Source: Phymatolithon calcareum (Eukaryota; Rhodophyta; Florideophyceae; Hapalidiales). Taken from it: 64,000 nucleotides of DNA. The stretch covers positions 1,674,001 to 1,738,000 of the forward strand of contig OZ345363.1 in NCBI GenBank assembly GCA_977006965.1, read 5' to 3'. Position numbers and translations under genes: made by a program. Of the stretch, positions 21,301 to 31,015 are shown in pieces; position 1 is the first letter of the stretch; the number at the start of each line of letters is the position of its first letter. The notes under the pieces were generated by a model, which saw only the letters and a program-made list of their open reading frames with translations, was not told where the DNA came from and searched no databases.

Positions 21301-22444
21301 GCTTCGAAAGGCCCTCGCCCTTTTTCACACTAGGGGAGAGCAGAATCCAGTGAACGAGGCAGCAATCGAAGCCATTGAATCATTTCTAATTTGTGAGCCG
21401 GACGACCATACTTCATTTCATTTGAAATTTCACCTTGCGGTTGCACACCAAAGTCACTTTCACCAATCACGGGATATCAGGCAACAGCAGCTCGCAGCGA
21501 GATACCTGAAGGGAATTGGGACTGAAGTGTGCAATAAGGACGTGCCATTTACTTTCAGCATTGGATATTTGCTCGAGAAGGGATGTTTCATTGGGCGTGA
21601 AGCGCGTCGAAAAGACGCATTGTTGACATTGTTCTGCCCAGCGGAAGGCTGGGGAGATGAAAGAAGAATTCGAACCATGTTTGAACGTCTATTTGTGAAG
21701 CAAAATATACGCAATGGGGCAAAGTGTCCAGGCATTGGCATCCGACCGAAGTACGCAATGGAAGTGTACAAAGCGTCAGCGCTCGGCTCTGAAAATGAAG
21801 ACGCTAGTTTCTGCTCTGCATTGGTGCGACTGGGAATTCTTTATCACAAAGGCGCCCAAGGCGTGCCGCCAAGTACATCGGATGCAGAGGAGCACTACTC
21901 TCGAGCAATAGCGCTGGGAAACAAGGACGCGCTTTGCAACATGGGCGTGTTGAAGTCTGGGTCTGAAGGAGAGAGCGTTGATTTGGAATATCTGAGACGA
22001 GCTGCTACCGATGGGAGTAGCAGTGGGATGAATAACCTCGCGATCGCATACGAGCTTGGGGATGAACTCGTTCGAGATTTAGGCGAGGCCGAGAGACTTT
22101 ACCAGATGGCAATTGACATGGACAGAAACCCAATTGCAATGTACAACCTTGCGGTTATGTATTTGTGGGCCTGCCCTCAACATGGGAACATCGGGAATAT
22201 CACCGAGGCAAAGCAGGTGCTCACAACTCTAAGCAACACAATTACAGAGCTCGCGCCTTTGTACACTCTTCAAAGTCAGGTCAGGAAACTTGCAATAACA
22301 ATCGACCAGGAAAGTGAGATATTTCCTGCTTGGGGAGTCAAAGCTGAAGAAATCGGGGACTCTCTTGCATATGTAAAGGTATTACAAGACGGAAGCGAAA
22401 TGTGGATGGGACCCGATGTGCAAGACCCTGGGAGATATAGTTAG
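18326..22444 (+). CDS. Large membrane protein with Sel1-like repeats (1372 aa)
   Basis: A single uninterrupted frame of 1372 codons, too long for chance. Residues about 20-115 hold three to four hydrophobic helices (for example IIFSVYATAFIPLAFIYALDF, shown partly, and IAYVIYYVILQL), so the N-terminus is membrane-embedded. A long central region, residues 120-1130, has no domain I recognise but keeps balanced globular composition and several Trp-rich stretches. From about residue 1150 to 1330 come TPR/Sel1-type repeats: A-EVYKASALGSENEDA, AEEHYSRAIALGNKDALCNM, GMNNLAIAYELGD, AERLYQMAIDMDRNPIAMYN. Sel1 repeats are alpha-alpha solenoids that usually act as adaptors, as in SEL1L/Hrd3 of ER-associated degradation, but the N-terminal membrane layout differs from SEL1L. 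Function is not assigned. A LINE-B copy sits 67 bases after the stop. Confidence 0.9.
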   Translation: MVKCSCSDVAGLADDPRIIFSVYATAFIPLAFIYALDFITAKWRSVRETRRNGCLQLLVSLPSIAYVIYYVILQLSSNDHKEAAAALAVAFFNVYHVLRTVWGLVQLWEFRNWNICALRCLFQLGYSIPIYDYSDNIKETVSQALSWCPLWNDRSAAPFTPPASHSSDSASVIEREHSHLHRVVKSLKNYLMCFYDLVMGNMQEKAPHPWARSEVSLDQIKRTVDYHMVVNSSLIDNEFANAELPVRISTPCLPNHNENGWRSILSLFASSILRSKKPEECSVRWLVSFLARFGHSWLADTRGLSTPETVSPTTFKFIKRKLTQDLAVIASLQTTMGSVEENGSTEHFASLFSPFHRYCVAPSDCRSSCNMVTRESMLPFKMKGSTASKSLSRLFDFSNHEATIKDAANDDWHKTSLNKLPNYERKAVKCMSDVQLACFSTLMDGGLKQTNADYLKRMSSGERGNVEIRWDGDDPRIETLLYQLGHDSDKEYTEFFQELPIRKEFLAFLLWGNNCNRLLLQATAHADNALALESGDRLSLYVDEYFELSRSDAEKSVFQKQYDIETMRLRNEILTDVDKTALVQCQCSRFIGCITETVRSILAEWADQHAHSAVAESGWRPDVAPAGIKFKCSLQLSSLYQEIQHIPKAENAGPVRSLHLRTIWELQSHLQAKLADGTLRQSKDIRQSTYLIMLFVLGFPALKVEDSLHGAYSTPTNSGGTSVAFHDAYTVKPIGGPQEVVIMVNFDEETTALSATLCPEAPSFNWQEWKDAYMGRLCAQKHWRTSRLSSKHEKLREEAKHSAISGAVRTIAAQELGLEYELTYWTGWPPWLPRIAEFEVKKLAKYLSDRTSFYPSYEQSGAKQLTRCVEYLISAIDIYCHSRKEPKLFYAAGTRALSEGREDEALKIFGQCIAVYGCRDALRDSIDLVLKKTTVPATQELSLRTHMNTWFTVLMKRGIKETQRGTTPEIDLEMLAQCFGRLYEKTGNEENLLRKALALFHTRGEQNPVNEAAIEAIESFLICEPDDHTSFHLKFHLAVAHQSHFHQSRDIRQQQLAARYLKGIGTEVCNKDVPFTFSIGYLLEKGCFIGREARRKDALLTLFCPAEGWGDERRIRTMFERLFVKQNIRNGAKCPGIGIRPKYAMEVYKASALGSENEDASFCSALVRLGILYHKGAQGVPPSTSDAEEHYSRAIALGNKDALCNMGVLKSGSEGESVDLEYLRRAATDGSSSGMNNLAIAYELGDELVRDLGEAERLYQMAIDMDRNPIAMYNLAVMYLWACPQHGNIGNITEAKQVLTTLSNTITELAPLYTLQSQVRKLAITIDQESEIFPAWGVKAEEIGDSLAYVKVLQDGSEMWMGPDVQDPGRYS

Positions 22445-22511
22445 AATTGCAATACAATCTCCCCTCTCTCTTTGTTTTATATGTTTTCCATGCCAGAAAT
22501 AACACGATTCT

Positions 22512-22998
22512 TTTTAATAGCATTTTTTTAAAGCCCCACAGTCATACGAATATAGGGGCAAGGCTTCCTCAGGTGCTACCCTCACTAGGGTGGCTCTTCT
22601 CTTATCTCTGGTATTCTATCTGAGGCCCTAGCATGTACTCGGTTGTTTTTGATAGCTCTTCAGAGTAGTTTTCGAGATGTCGCTTCTTCTTTCAGTACAG
22701 GTCTTCTTCATTCTGCATATTCTCGATGATGCTTTTGCTGAAGAGCAAAATGTCATCTAGTGCCTTCTCAGCTGCCGCTCTGTCGTCTTCCTTGAGTTCA
22801 TAGGCTGACAAGTTGCGATCCAGGGTCTCCATATGCTGTCTGACTTTGTTTCCAAATCTATCTGCCATCAGTGTGGTAGACACTTGGGGAAATCTTCTAA
22901 AGGCGTACTCAACCGCCAGTTGCATGTGTTTCAGTTGTGGAAATTTAAGTATTGCAGGGAGTTCTCTTGTCTTATCGTACGGAATTTTCCTCATTCTC
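22512..22998 (-). mobile_element. LINE-B, 5'-truncated, with TSD
   Basis: Flanked by the 14-bp duplication AATAACACGATTCT (22498-22511 and 22999-23012). It encodes the LINE-B C-terminus on the minus strand (KHMQLAVEYAFRRFPQVST, terminal MQNEEDLY) and the standard 3' UTR. It begins 67 bases past the Sel1-gene stop codon, in opposite orientation, so it may lie in that gene's 3' UTR. Confidence 0.9.
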
Positions 22999-23142
22999 AA
23001 TAACACGATTCTGATCTGTGCCGGAAAACTGGCGACCTTGTCTTCTAAAACAAAATTGTTGTGGAAGCGACGTTGCGGCTTTGTTGTGAAGCTAGGGATA
23101 TTTATTGGATCATTTTAAAAGCTACAAGTGGACAGCAGGGAT

Positions 23143-23213
23143 CATTTTTTTTGAATTTTGATTTTATTAAACGCCCTCAGAAACACTCATAAGACTGTAA
23201 GGGAGATGCGTTT
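23143..23213 (-). mobile_element. LINE-F 3' tail fragment
   Basis: Matches the tail at 7529-7600: T-run, then AAACGCCCTCAG and AACACTCAT, with AAGGGAGATGCG. No coding part can be assigned with certainty. Confidence 0.65.
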
Positions 23214-23312
23214 ACACTAGATAAAATAGATACTACACTTGATGCCGGAATCGAAAGTGTTTCCGCGAAATCTAACCGACGACTGACTTTGTTCAAAGCA
23301 CCTGTTCGAGAA

Positions 23313-23633
23313 TCATGCGAAAATCGCTTCAAGTGCAGAATCAAAACTGGTCAGAAGCACTTGTTTCTTAGCTTCTACAGCTTCTTGCGAGTCTTCCGCC
23401 GTGTATCCTTCAACATGTTCCATTTGAAAATAAGCGGCGAGGGCATCCTCCACATGACGAATCATCCCGGAATCAATATCCAAACTCAATGAGAGAAACG
23501 GTTCTCTTGTAATGGATGCTTTCGCACGTGGCCTTTTCAATTCGCTTCGCAATCCACCCCCAAATATTTTTGTACCAGGGATCATTGTCCATCTGCCAGA
23601 GATTACTGTGCATAGATGTTCTAGCACAGCCAC
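23313..23633 (-). CDS. ORF fragment of unknown origin (106 aa)
   Basis: An open minus-strand frame next to the LINE-F tail ends SFDSALEAIFA and contains the acidic stretch AYFQMEHVEGYTAEDSQEA. It could be a diverged LINE C-terminus belonging to the tail at 23143, since position and orientation fit, but it lacks the HRQLA...GRFP module. No other family is apparent. Confidence 0.25.
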   Translation of the reverse strand: MAVLEHLCTVISGRWTMIPGTKIFGGGLRSELKRPRAKASITREPFLSLSLDIDSGMIRHVEDALAAYFQMEHVEGYTAEDSQEAVEAKKQVLLTSFDSALEAIFA

Positions 23634-23902
23634 TTACATAAGGCCCTGCTCTTCAGTTCACTAAATATCTGAAAATAAACGAGATATTACTTTTAAAGCT
23701 ATCATCACATTATTACGAGTTAGTTTATTTTAAAAAGCTTGTTCGCCTGAGAGCGGACAATATTTTACGGAGTCGAGAAGTTGCGGTCAGTTGATCTTCC
23801 GACTTGCACATTTCCGAAGCTTCAGGTTTGTCCTTCTTCTTCTTTCTTTCTTTTATTGGGAGAATGGGCACAGCACGCGAGAAGGTGAGCCGTATGCTCG
23901 AC

Positions 23903-23973
23903 TCAAGCTGCTCTGTTGTTGGTGAATACCGGCGTTGAGGGTTTGTAAAATGAAACCATAAAATTTCCCCCCG
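23903..23973 (+). mobile_element. LINE-C 3' tail with TSD
   Basis: A 71-base LINE-C tail flanked by GTATGCTCGAC at 23892-23902 and 23974-23984. Its 3' end is AAATTTCCCCCCG, the oligo(C) end seen in other LINE-C copies. Extreme 5' truncation. Confidence 0.8.
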
Positions 23974-24104
23974 GTATGCTCGACCCTACTGTAGGACTAT
24001 CATTTACGACATTTGTCTTCTGAGGTAGCTCGATTTAGAAACCGTAGATGATGCTGCGCTCTGCGGCACACCATAAGGCGGAATCCGTGTGCATCAAATC
24101 GCCC

Positions 24105-25075
24105 AGAAGAAGAAGAAATGTAGATTTTTATTTAAAAGTTGCCAACGCATCTGCTGACGCTTTGGGCAACTTTCCTACTGCCAAAATGTCTTGGCTGGAT
24201 TCTCTCTATGGAATAGTTTCTTTTCTTGTTGGTTTAACACGATTCAGTGGACTACAAATATCCACCTCTGGTCTCCTTCGGGACCTCGAGGGGGAAAATT
24301 ACTGCACTGTCCTGTGGCACGCGGCGATTTCAGGTTACGGGAAGTTCTTACTTGTCCGCAGCCTGAAGCACGATTAGGAGCTCGTTGAGTGTTTGCTTAG
24401 TCCAGGCGCTGTCCTCTTTGGAGAGTCTGTCCTTTGCGAGGTCATTTGTCACGTCTTCGATGGAATCTTTCCCACATTGGCCGGTGAGTTCGACAAGGGT
24501 GGAGGTGCTCATTGGAAGGAACATTCCAAATGATCACTTGATGGCAAGTGTTCTATGTCTGCTTGAGTTGAAGAGAAGCTGCGGGGGTATCGAAACTTTT
24601 GCGTGCGGTATAGGTCGTTTTTTCGACTTTTCCACATCCTCTGCGGCCTCCAGTATCTTGTTTCTTTAGTATTTCTTGATGTTTGTCGTACCTGTCGTTT
24701 CGTTTGCAGCTTCGCACAGGAAGCCGTTCACTCTCGCGTGGACAATATCTCTCTCCGCTTCGAAACGTTCCATGTTCGCGATCTCTGTTGTTGGACCAGA
24801 TATCAGCGCATCGCGTCTTCTTATCAATCTCTGCCGAAGCGTCTTACACGGACGTCTCTGCTTCCCTCAAATCGCCCAGAAGCGGCGATCTTCAGGCGGG
24901 CGAAAACGTGGACTCTTCTCATATCGATACTTCTCAATACAATTTCAAGCAACGCAGAAGAACGTTTATCAAACAATCGAAGCAGGGACGCAGTCGAATG
25001 TCCTGAGCCTTGAAGAGTAAGATATGGTGTGACCGCAGCACATTTCGGCCGCATGCCCGTCCGCTTAAACGAGTG
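24105..25075 (-). mobile_element. LINE-H 3' half (C-terminal ORF plus UTR)
   Basis: The minus strand carries a degraded LINE C-terminal region: a stretch beginning near LLRLFDKRSSALLE, then SSRHRTLAIK followed by a stop, SFGMFLPMSTSTLVELTG, and SKEDSAWTKQTLNELLIVLQ before the stop codon. The LINE-H 3' UTR follows (24300-24110), which links the dispersed tails elsewhere to a coding LINE. At least two frameshifts and one nonsense codon are visible. It abuts LINE-C head to head. Confidence 0.7.
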
Positions 25076-25079
25076 TCTT

Positions 25080-26910
25080 GGATATTGTCATACCACAGAG
25101 GCGCTACTGCGCGCTCCCCGCGGGAAGGCACTTTGGACCGGACAAGATTGGAATAGAGATGCTACAAGCAAACACAATGATGAGCGGTGACCTACTTGGA
25201 TGCTTATGGGAGGTGTGCAACAGACTTCAGTGCATGCCAGTAGAATGGCGTAGGGCAACCCTGATTCCCATTCACAAGAAAGGACCGGCACATATTCCAA
25301 GCAACTACCGGCCTATTTTGCTGTTGAGCCAAGTACGGTAAATTATCGACTCTGCGATGGACTCGGCAATACGGGAGCGGTACATATTCCACAGATTCCA
25401 GATGGGATTTCAGAAGAACAAAAGCACGGAACTCGCGATTTTGAGAGCGACAAGCACGACGAAGAAAGGTCACCGCTTCATTGCCGTCCCTAGAACTATC
25501 TTCTGCTTATGACCGCGTCCCTCGAAACATCCTGCAATGCAAAGTCAAGAGATGTTTACCCCCGTACATCGCCGACATGGTAAAATACCTACTGAAACCG
25601 TCATGGGTATCCACTGTAGGTGACGAGGAAAAACGGTGGCTCCTGATCGACGGGGGAGTCCCACAAGGCTCCCCACTAAGCCCATGTCTGTATAACATGT
25701 TCATGGATACGTTCGCGCAGGAGATGGAAAAGGCACTGCGGCAAATGTCGAAGCACCCAGCAATCCAACTGCAAGAGACCATCTCCGACGGAATGCAGTG
25801 GCTTCTTGACACAGCGACGCGATGGGCTAGGGAAAATGGAATGACACGGCGTATGAAAAAGGGAAAAAGCGAAGTCCTCATCTATCCAGGACTATTCCAG
25901 CGAAAGTTCCGCCTAGCTGATGCGGAACTCCACGAAACAATACGTCTGGAATACCTTGGCACTACCATCGACAACAAGGGAGTCACTTAGCACGCAACGT
26001 TAAACAGAATCAGGAAAGCGAAGGGCGTCATTCTGGACCTCCGGGATATAGGAATGAACGCCAGTGGCCTAACCACAACGAAGAACATTGCAATCTACAA
26101 GACACTCGTGCAATGCAAGTGGGAGTACGCCATACACCTTACCCCATGGACGAGATCCATCCAAGCCCAAATCGACCAGGCAGAAGGGCTGTTCTACTCT
26201 CTCATTGTAGGGCGCTTCGCATTCTGCCATCAGAACCGAATGAGAGCACTATGCAAAATCGTGCTACCGGAAATAAGAAGGGCGCAATTGGGTGAACACT
26301 TCGCCCTGCGCCTAATGAAAGCGAAACAAGAAATAGAGAAAAAGCCTGATTATGAAGGCAAAGTCGAAGACCTGCGGTATGCAGAGATAGATATTATCTA
26401 CCTGACACAGCACGACCTCTTAACTGAATAGGCTGATAGAGCTGCGCGCGGAATGATCACCCCTAAGGAGGAAAGAAATCGCCTCTCTCAAGCATGGGAA
26501 CAAGAAGAGGAAGGCCTAAAACGAAGAATCCCAGTGGACGTGACAGAGCCCACAAACCCGGTTATGCTACTGAAATCGCGAAAACATCGACAGCTGGGCG
26601 CGAAATGGTTCTTCGGACGCTTTCCTCTACGCGCACCCACCTCCTATGTAGAGAGCTTTGGGGAGCTGGCGGAGAAGAGCCTGAACATACTGCAGCAAAA
26701 CCTCACGAGACCAAGACTAAACGCGGCAGCTGAGGAGGAAACGATGCAGGCAATGAACAAATTATTGGAGTTAGAGATCATAATGACAGAGCAGATGATT
26801 GTATGCGGAAACTTTATCGGAAAGGGAGCATAGCACACGGGAATCTGCTCTGGTGTCGGAACTATTGGCGTTGAGGGCTTCTCAAATAAAAAACTTACAA
26901 TTTCCCCGGT
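25080..26910 (+). mobile_element. LINE-C reverse transcriptase, degraded
   Basis: A broken non-LTR reverse transcriptase. In order: FGPDKIGIEMLQAN, IPIHKKGPAHIPSNYRPI, GFQKNKSTELAILRAT, YDRVPRNILQ, GVPQGSPLSPCLYNMFMDTF, YLGTTIDNKGVT, then SRKHRQLGAKWFFGRFPLRA near the C-terminus. Frames change at about 25340, 25480 and 25990, and the catalytic FADD motif is lost by a deletion near 25770, so it is inactive. The tail at 26845-26905 ends ACAATTTCCCC. The intact counterpart is at 56.2-57.6 kb. Confidence 0.85.
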
Positions 26911-27549
26911 ATTGCCGCACCCAACTTTTAGCCCGCGTACCCGCCAAGAGAGCCGGTCCGGCGGCGTACAACACTGATCCTAAATCAAATGTATTGGAAG
27001 ATCCTGTGTCACTTTGCACTCATGTATTACCCGTGATGCGATCGAACTCGTCTGGGTTGGATATACCAGCAGGTATACAGATTCAGCCTTGTTCGTAAAT
27101 GAAGTTCCCCGATATCGACTTAGCCAAACTTTCTCCAATGAGCGAGATGACGTATTCGAATATCAGCTTGATGACAAGCGAACCCAAGCTTTCCGAACGG
27201 CGAGATGACTTGGATAATATCAGCGACTTTCGTCCTAGATCCACAGCCAGAAGCAGGATCTTTAGAGTATAATCGGTTTTATGATTGTAGTGCCCAAAGG
27301 GTCTATGAATTGATAGCTGTGTCCACGACGAGTGGAACACACTGTCTCCGGCGTTCGGTATTAGCCGCACTAGCTCGTGCTAGAATTCTTGATAGGGTTC
27401 GGTTTTCTTCTCAATGATTGGGTTCCCTCGCATTGAGGTACTCCCAGCGAGATTTTATGTCATTTCTGCTACACCAATTTCGTCACTCAACTTGGGTAAA
27501 CATTTGCGTTCCTATTGAACACGAAAGTAAACTATCCACGAAATCAGTC
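26911..27549. other. No supported gene
   Basis: Only short frames are visible; a minus-strand frame at 27083-27370 has no recognisable motif. Confidence 0.45.
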
Positions 27550-27562
27550 GAATGATTGCTAC

Positions 27563-27640
27563 TTTTTTTGAGCAAAGTTTATTTAAAAGCCCCATAGACT
27601 TCCGAAGATATTGGCAAGGCTTCCTCAGTTGCTACCTACC
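27563..27640 (-). mobile_element. LINE-A 3' tail at a reused target
   Basis: Minus-strand LINE-A tail (TTTATTTAAAAGCCCC, AGACTTCCGAAGATAT, GCTACCTACC), preceded by GAATGATTGCTAC (27550-27562) and followed by GACTGATTGCTAT (27641-27653), the flanking duplication. Confidence 0.8.
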
Positions 27641-27653
27641 GACTGATTGCTAT

Positions 27654-27780
27654 TTTTTATTGCAATTTTTTTAAAGCCCCGCAGTCATACGAATATACGG
27701 GCAGGGCTTCCTCAGGTGCTGCCCTCGCTAGGGCGGCTCTACTCTTATGTCTGGCATTCTATCTGGGACCCTAGCATGTG
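27654..27780 (-). mobile_element. LINE-B 3' tail at the same target
   Basis: Minus-strand LINE-B tail (TTGCAATTTTTTTAAAGCCC, GCAGTCATACGAATATACGG), truncated after CTAGCATGTG. It sits between GACTGATTGCTAT (27641-27653) and GAATGATTGCTAC (27781-27793), so the target duplicated by LINE-A was hit again. Confidence 0.82.
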
Positions 27781-28127
27781 GAATGATTGCTACTGTCATA
27801 CACACAATAAATGTTGCGTGCAATGTATACGACCAGGCGTTCTACGTCGCGCTGGTCCACGGAGAATACCACGAACACGCTCTAGTCCCCCGTGCCGAGT
27901 CTCGACATCCCGAGCTCAGGACCATAGCACCTTCCAACTCGCGAGCTCACGAATCTCAACAGCAACCAAAGTGCATCCGCACAACATCTGCCTCCGCCCG
28001 CTCGACCGCATCGAGCAATCGTTTCATTGTTCTCCCACCCTCCCATCCCCTTTTTGTTTTCGTAGATTAGTTGAGGGAAATGGAAGTCCAGGGTTTGACC
28101 AGGTCGAATTCTGGATGGGGGATATAT

Positions 28128-28200
28128 GTTGATTTATTTTAAAAGCTCCCAAAGCCTCAATTTGAGTAACAGGGCGGCTTCTCGCTGTTTTCCAGACTCA
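28128..28200 (-). mobile_element. LINE-D 3' tail fragment
   Basis: Tail words TTTATTTTAAAAGCTCCC and GAGTAACAGGGCGGCTT match the tails at 45015 and 50090. Its inner end abuts the perfect hairpin at 28201-28260. Confidence 0.6.
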
Positions 28201-28260
28201 TCTCTCTACTATCCTTCTAATATCTCCTTAATCCGAAATATTAGAAGGATAGTAGAGAGA
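28201..28260. repeat. Perfect 23-bp hairpin
   Basis: 28201-28223 and 28238-28260 are exact reverse complements around a 14-base loop. It lies between two minus-strand LINE-D fragments, and its right arm runs into the TSD of the second (28253-28269). Confidence 0.85.
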
Positions 28261-28463
28261 TGGATGGGGGATATTTGATGATTTTATTTTTGAGAGCTCC
28301 CAAAGCCTCACCTTGGAGTAACGGGGCAGCTCTTGCATAATCTCTACGCTAAAGTTATCTGGCTGCTCAAAACGTTCTTGATTCGTAATTCTCTCCCAAC
28401 AAGAGCTCCTGTGAGTCTCTTGCACTCAAACTCTATTTCTGTACTCATTTTTGATGACGCTAG

Positions 28464-31015
28464 TGTCTATTTGACGAACTCCCTCAATTGAGGGGCGTTT
28501 TGAAAGCTCAAAAAAGTTTGTAAACATAATGCGGAACGGGTCATTCGCGCCACGTTTAGTAAGGCGGGGTCTTGCTCTGCGTGAGGAGTAACGGAACTAA
28601 TAGGATATAAAAGCTTCGCTCGGCTCTGGAAACGAAAATGTGCTGGTCAATTACAAGAATCACATCCACTATGCCACGAGAAAAAGACCCGCGCCGAGTG
28701 GTCGGTGCACCCGTACACGCAAAAGCAACGTCTGTAACCAGTCTCGCAGAGTGCAGCAAACTATATGGAGCCTTGTCTAAGTCGAAAAAGGTGAACGGCA
28801 CAGTTCAAGAGGTACTTGTGGACGAAATTAACGGTCGCGCGATCACATCACTTCGCGTGAAAAGGGTGCTAGTTTGGCAACCGGTGATGAAGACTAAGAT
28901 TTCGACAGTTAAGATTGTTAACATCAAGGCAGGGAGCGCTGACGATGATATTTCAGTCGCTCAGCAGCTTGAACCGAACCAGCAGCGGCAAAGCGCGTCA
29001 ACGCCAAGGCCCGCTTACAGTACTCACCTGCGCCAATCTTCATCGCGAAACGCTAGCTCAATGACTCCAGCGGCAACCAAAAGCTCTTCAAAAGGCCTCA
29101 AAAGCTCGGAAGAAACTTTCAGAAGCGTTGAACGACCTCGCCCTGGCTCTCTCTCCTACGCGTTGCAAGGCTCTTGGGACCAAGCGTCACAAGAGGAGCT
29201 TGATGTCCTCACACCCGACCGCGAGCCGAATACTGTGGCTCATGGCGTGGCATGGTATGAGAGGAAGGTGCTATGCCCGATTGGGGGAAGGGTTCCCCGT
29301 CAGTTCTGGAGAGTTCGCACTGTCAACGGAGACTACTTATCCGAAAATGCTGGCATTGGGCTCCATGATTGCTTCTTGTCCATGTTTCCTCAAGTACACC
29401 TGCGAAAAAGTGCTTCTTGGACGTCCGCTAAGCTGAGAAGGATTGGACGAAAAGAGACTACAGTTTCAGAGCTTCTTAAGTTTTTCGGCGTGCTCATCCT
29501 CATTACAAGGTTTGAGTTCGGGGCTAAGAGCGATTTATGGAAGACTATGAGGCCGAACAAGTACATCCCCGCTCCTTCGTTTTCAAGCACTGGGATGACC
29601 AGAGACAGGTTCGCCGAATATACGCGATGCATTACGTTCAGCATGCAACCAAGTGAAAAGGGTACTATGTCGTCCGCGCAGTACCGCTGGACGCTCGTTC
29701 AAGATTTTATCGATGCTATTAATGACCACAGAAAGCGCGCTGTGTCTCCGTCTGATCTTATTTGCGTCGATGAGTCTATATCTCGATGGTACGGTAACGG
29801 AGGTCATTGGATCGAAATTGGCCTACCTCAGTACATCGCCATTGACCGAAAGCCGGAAAACGGCTGCGAGATACAGAACTCGGCTTGTGGAAGAAGTGGT
29901 ATTACTACATCTCGAGCTGGTGACAACTGCAGAAGACGAGAAGCTAAAAGATTTCGAAAGCGAAACGGCACATGGTACAGCAGTTCTGCGCCGTCTTGTG
30001 GCCGCATACTCCGGGACAAGGCGCATTGTATGTGCGGATTCATACTTTGCGAGCGTTGGATCTGCCGAGATGCTTCTCCGTTTGGGTCTAAAGTTCATTG
30101 GAGTCATCAAAACGGCGACGAAAAAGTATCCCATGGATTATCTGTCAAGAATGGAGCTTTCGGAAAGGGGCGAATGTGTCTCTATGGTTCGAAAATCTTT
30201 GAATGGTGAGCCTTCCATGATGGCGGCTATGTTGGTTGACAGAGAACGGCGATATTTTATTTCGACAACCTCTACGACCATGGAAGGTAAGCCGTACAAT
30301 CGTGTTCGCTGGCGTCAGCTTGACAATGGACTTTCTCGTGTGGAACTCTTCGTGCCCCAGCCTGAAGTATGGGAGACATATTACTCTGCGTGCGCGCAAA
30401 TCGACAGGCACAATCGATGTCGACAAGATGGTTTGGACATAGAGAAAAAAGTACGAACCCACGACTGGTCATTTCGATTTAGCACATCACTTCTGTCAAT
30501 CTGCGTGGTTGATAGCTGGCTTCTCTTCTCTGGTGCTCATCTAGAGTCGCAGGACCACATAACGCAGCGAAGATATTATGAAGTACTGGCTCAGCAACTT
30601 ATCGATAACTCCTTCGATGCGCGTAATACGCGTCGACGTTCAGTAACTCCTGAACGTTCACTAGCCTCTGGGAGTGGTGTTGGAACCCACTTAACGCCGA
30701 CGACAAAGAAAAGGAAAACCGCGAATAGCATGATGACTACTTTTGCTGTGCAAAACAACTGCAGAGTGTGCAAAGTCAAGAAGACAACTCTTGTGTGCTC
30801 ATCATGTAATAGGCTCGACGGTGCAGCACTATATGTTTGCGGTACTTCTACTGGTAGGAACTGTTTCGCTAAGCATGTTGAAGATATCCATGAGCTGGAC
30901 GCATTCGATGCGACCGATAGTGAGTAGATGTGTGTGCAAAAATTATCTAAATTTCATTCCCTCAATTGACGGAAAAGTGCCCCTCAATTGAGGGAAAATT
31001 TCCGTCAAATAGACA
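28464..31015 (+). mobile_element. piggyBac-like element 1
   Basis: The 2552-bp element is bounded by perfectly matching 13-bp terminal inverted repeats, TGTCTATTTGACG, and flanked on both sides by CTAG (28460-28463, 31016-31019). Copies of the palindrome CCCTCAATTGAGGG lie just inside both ends (28481-28494; 30981-30994; a partial one at 30959). TATAAAAG at 28606 precedes the transposase ATG by about 65 bases. Confidence 0.9.
28671..30927 (+). pseudogene. piggyBac transposase 1, one frameshift
   Basis: The coding region of about 752 codons has a single disruption. Residues 1-75 (MPREKDPRRVVGAPVHAKAT) form a conserved N-terminal block, followed by a Ser-rich linker. The DDE transposase core then has its three expected acidic positions: VDESIS near residue 366, CADSYFASV near 455 and QIDRHNRCRQ near 577. 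The C-terminus is a Cys/His finger, CRVCKVKKTTLVCSSC ... CGTSTGRNCF ... HVEDIH, as in other piggyBac transposases. Around 29898 this copy is 2 bases shorter than copy 2, so the frame shifts after GRSGI and continues in the frame that is open to 30927. It is nearly intact, probably recent. Confidence 0.9.

Noticed and set aside
28464-31015. CTAG as part of the piggyBac terminal repeat instead of a target duplication
   Set aside because: The paralogous LINE-D copies without the insert retain a single ATAG at the exact position, so the 4 bp belong to the target.
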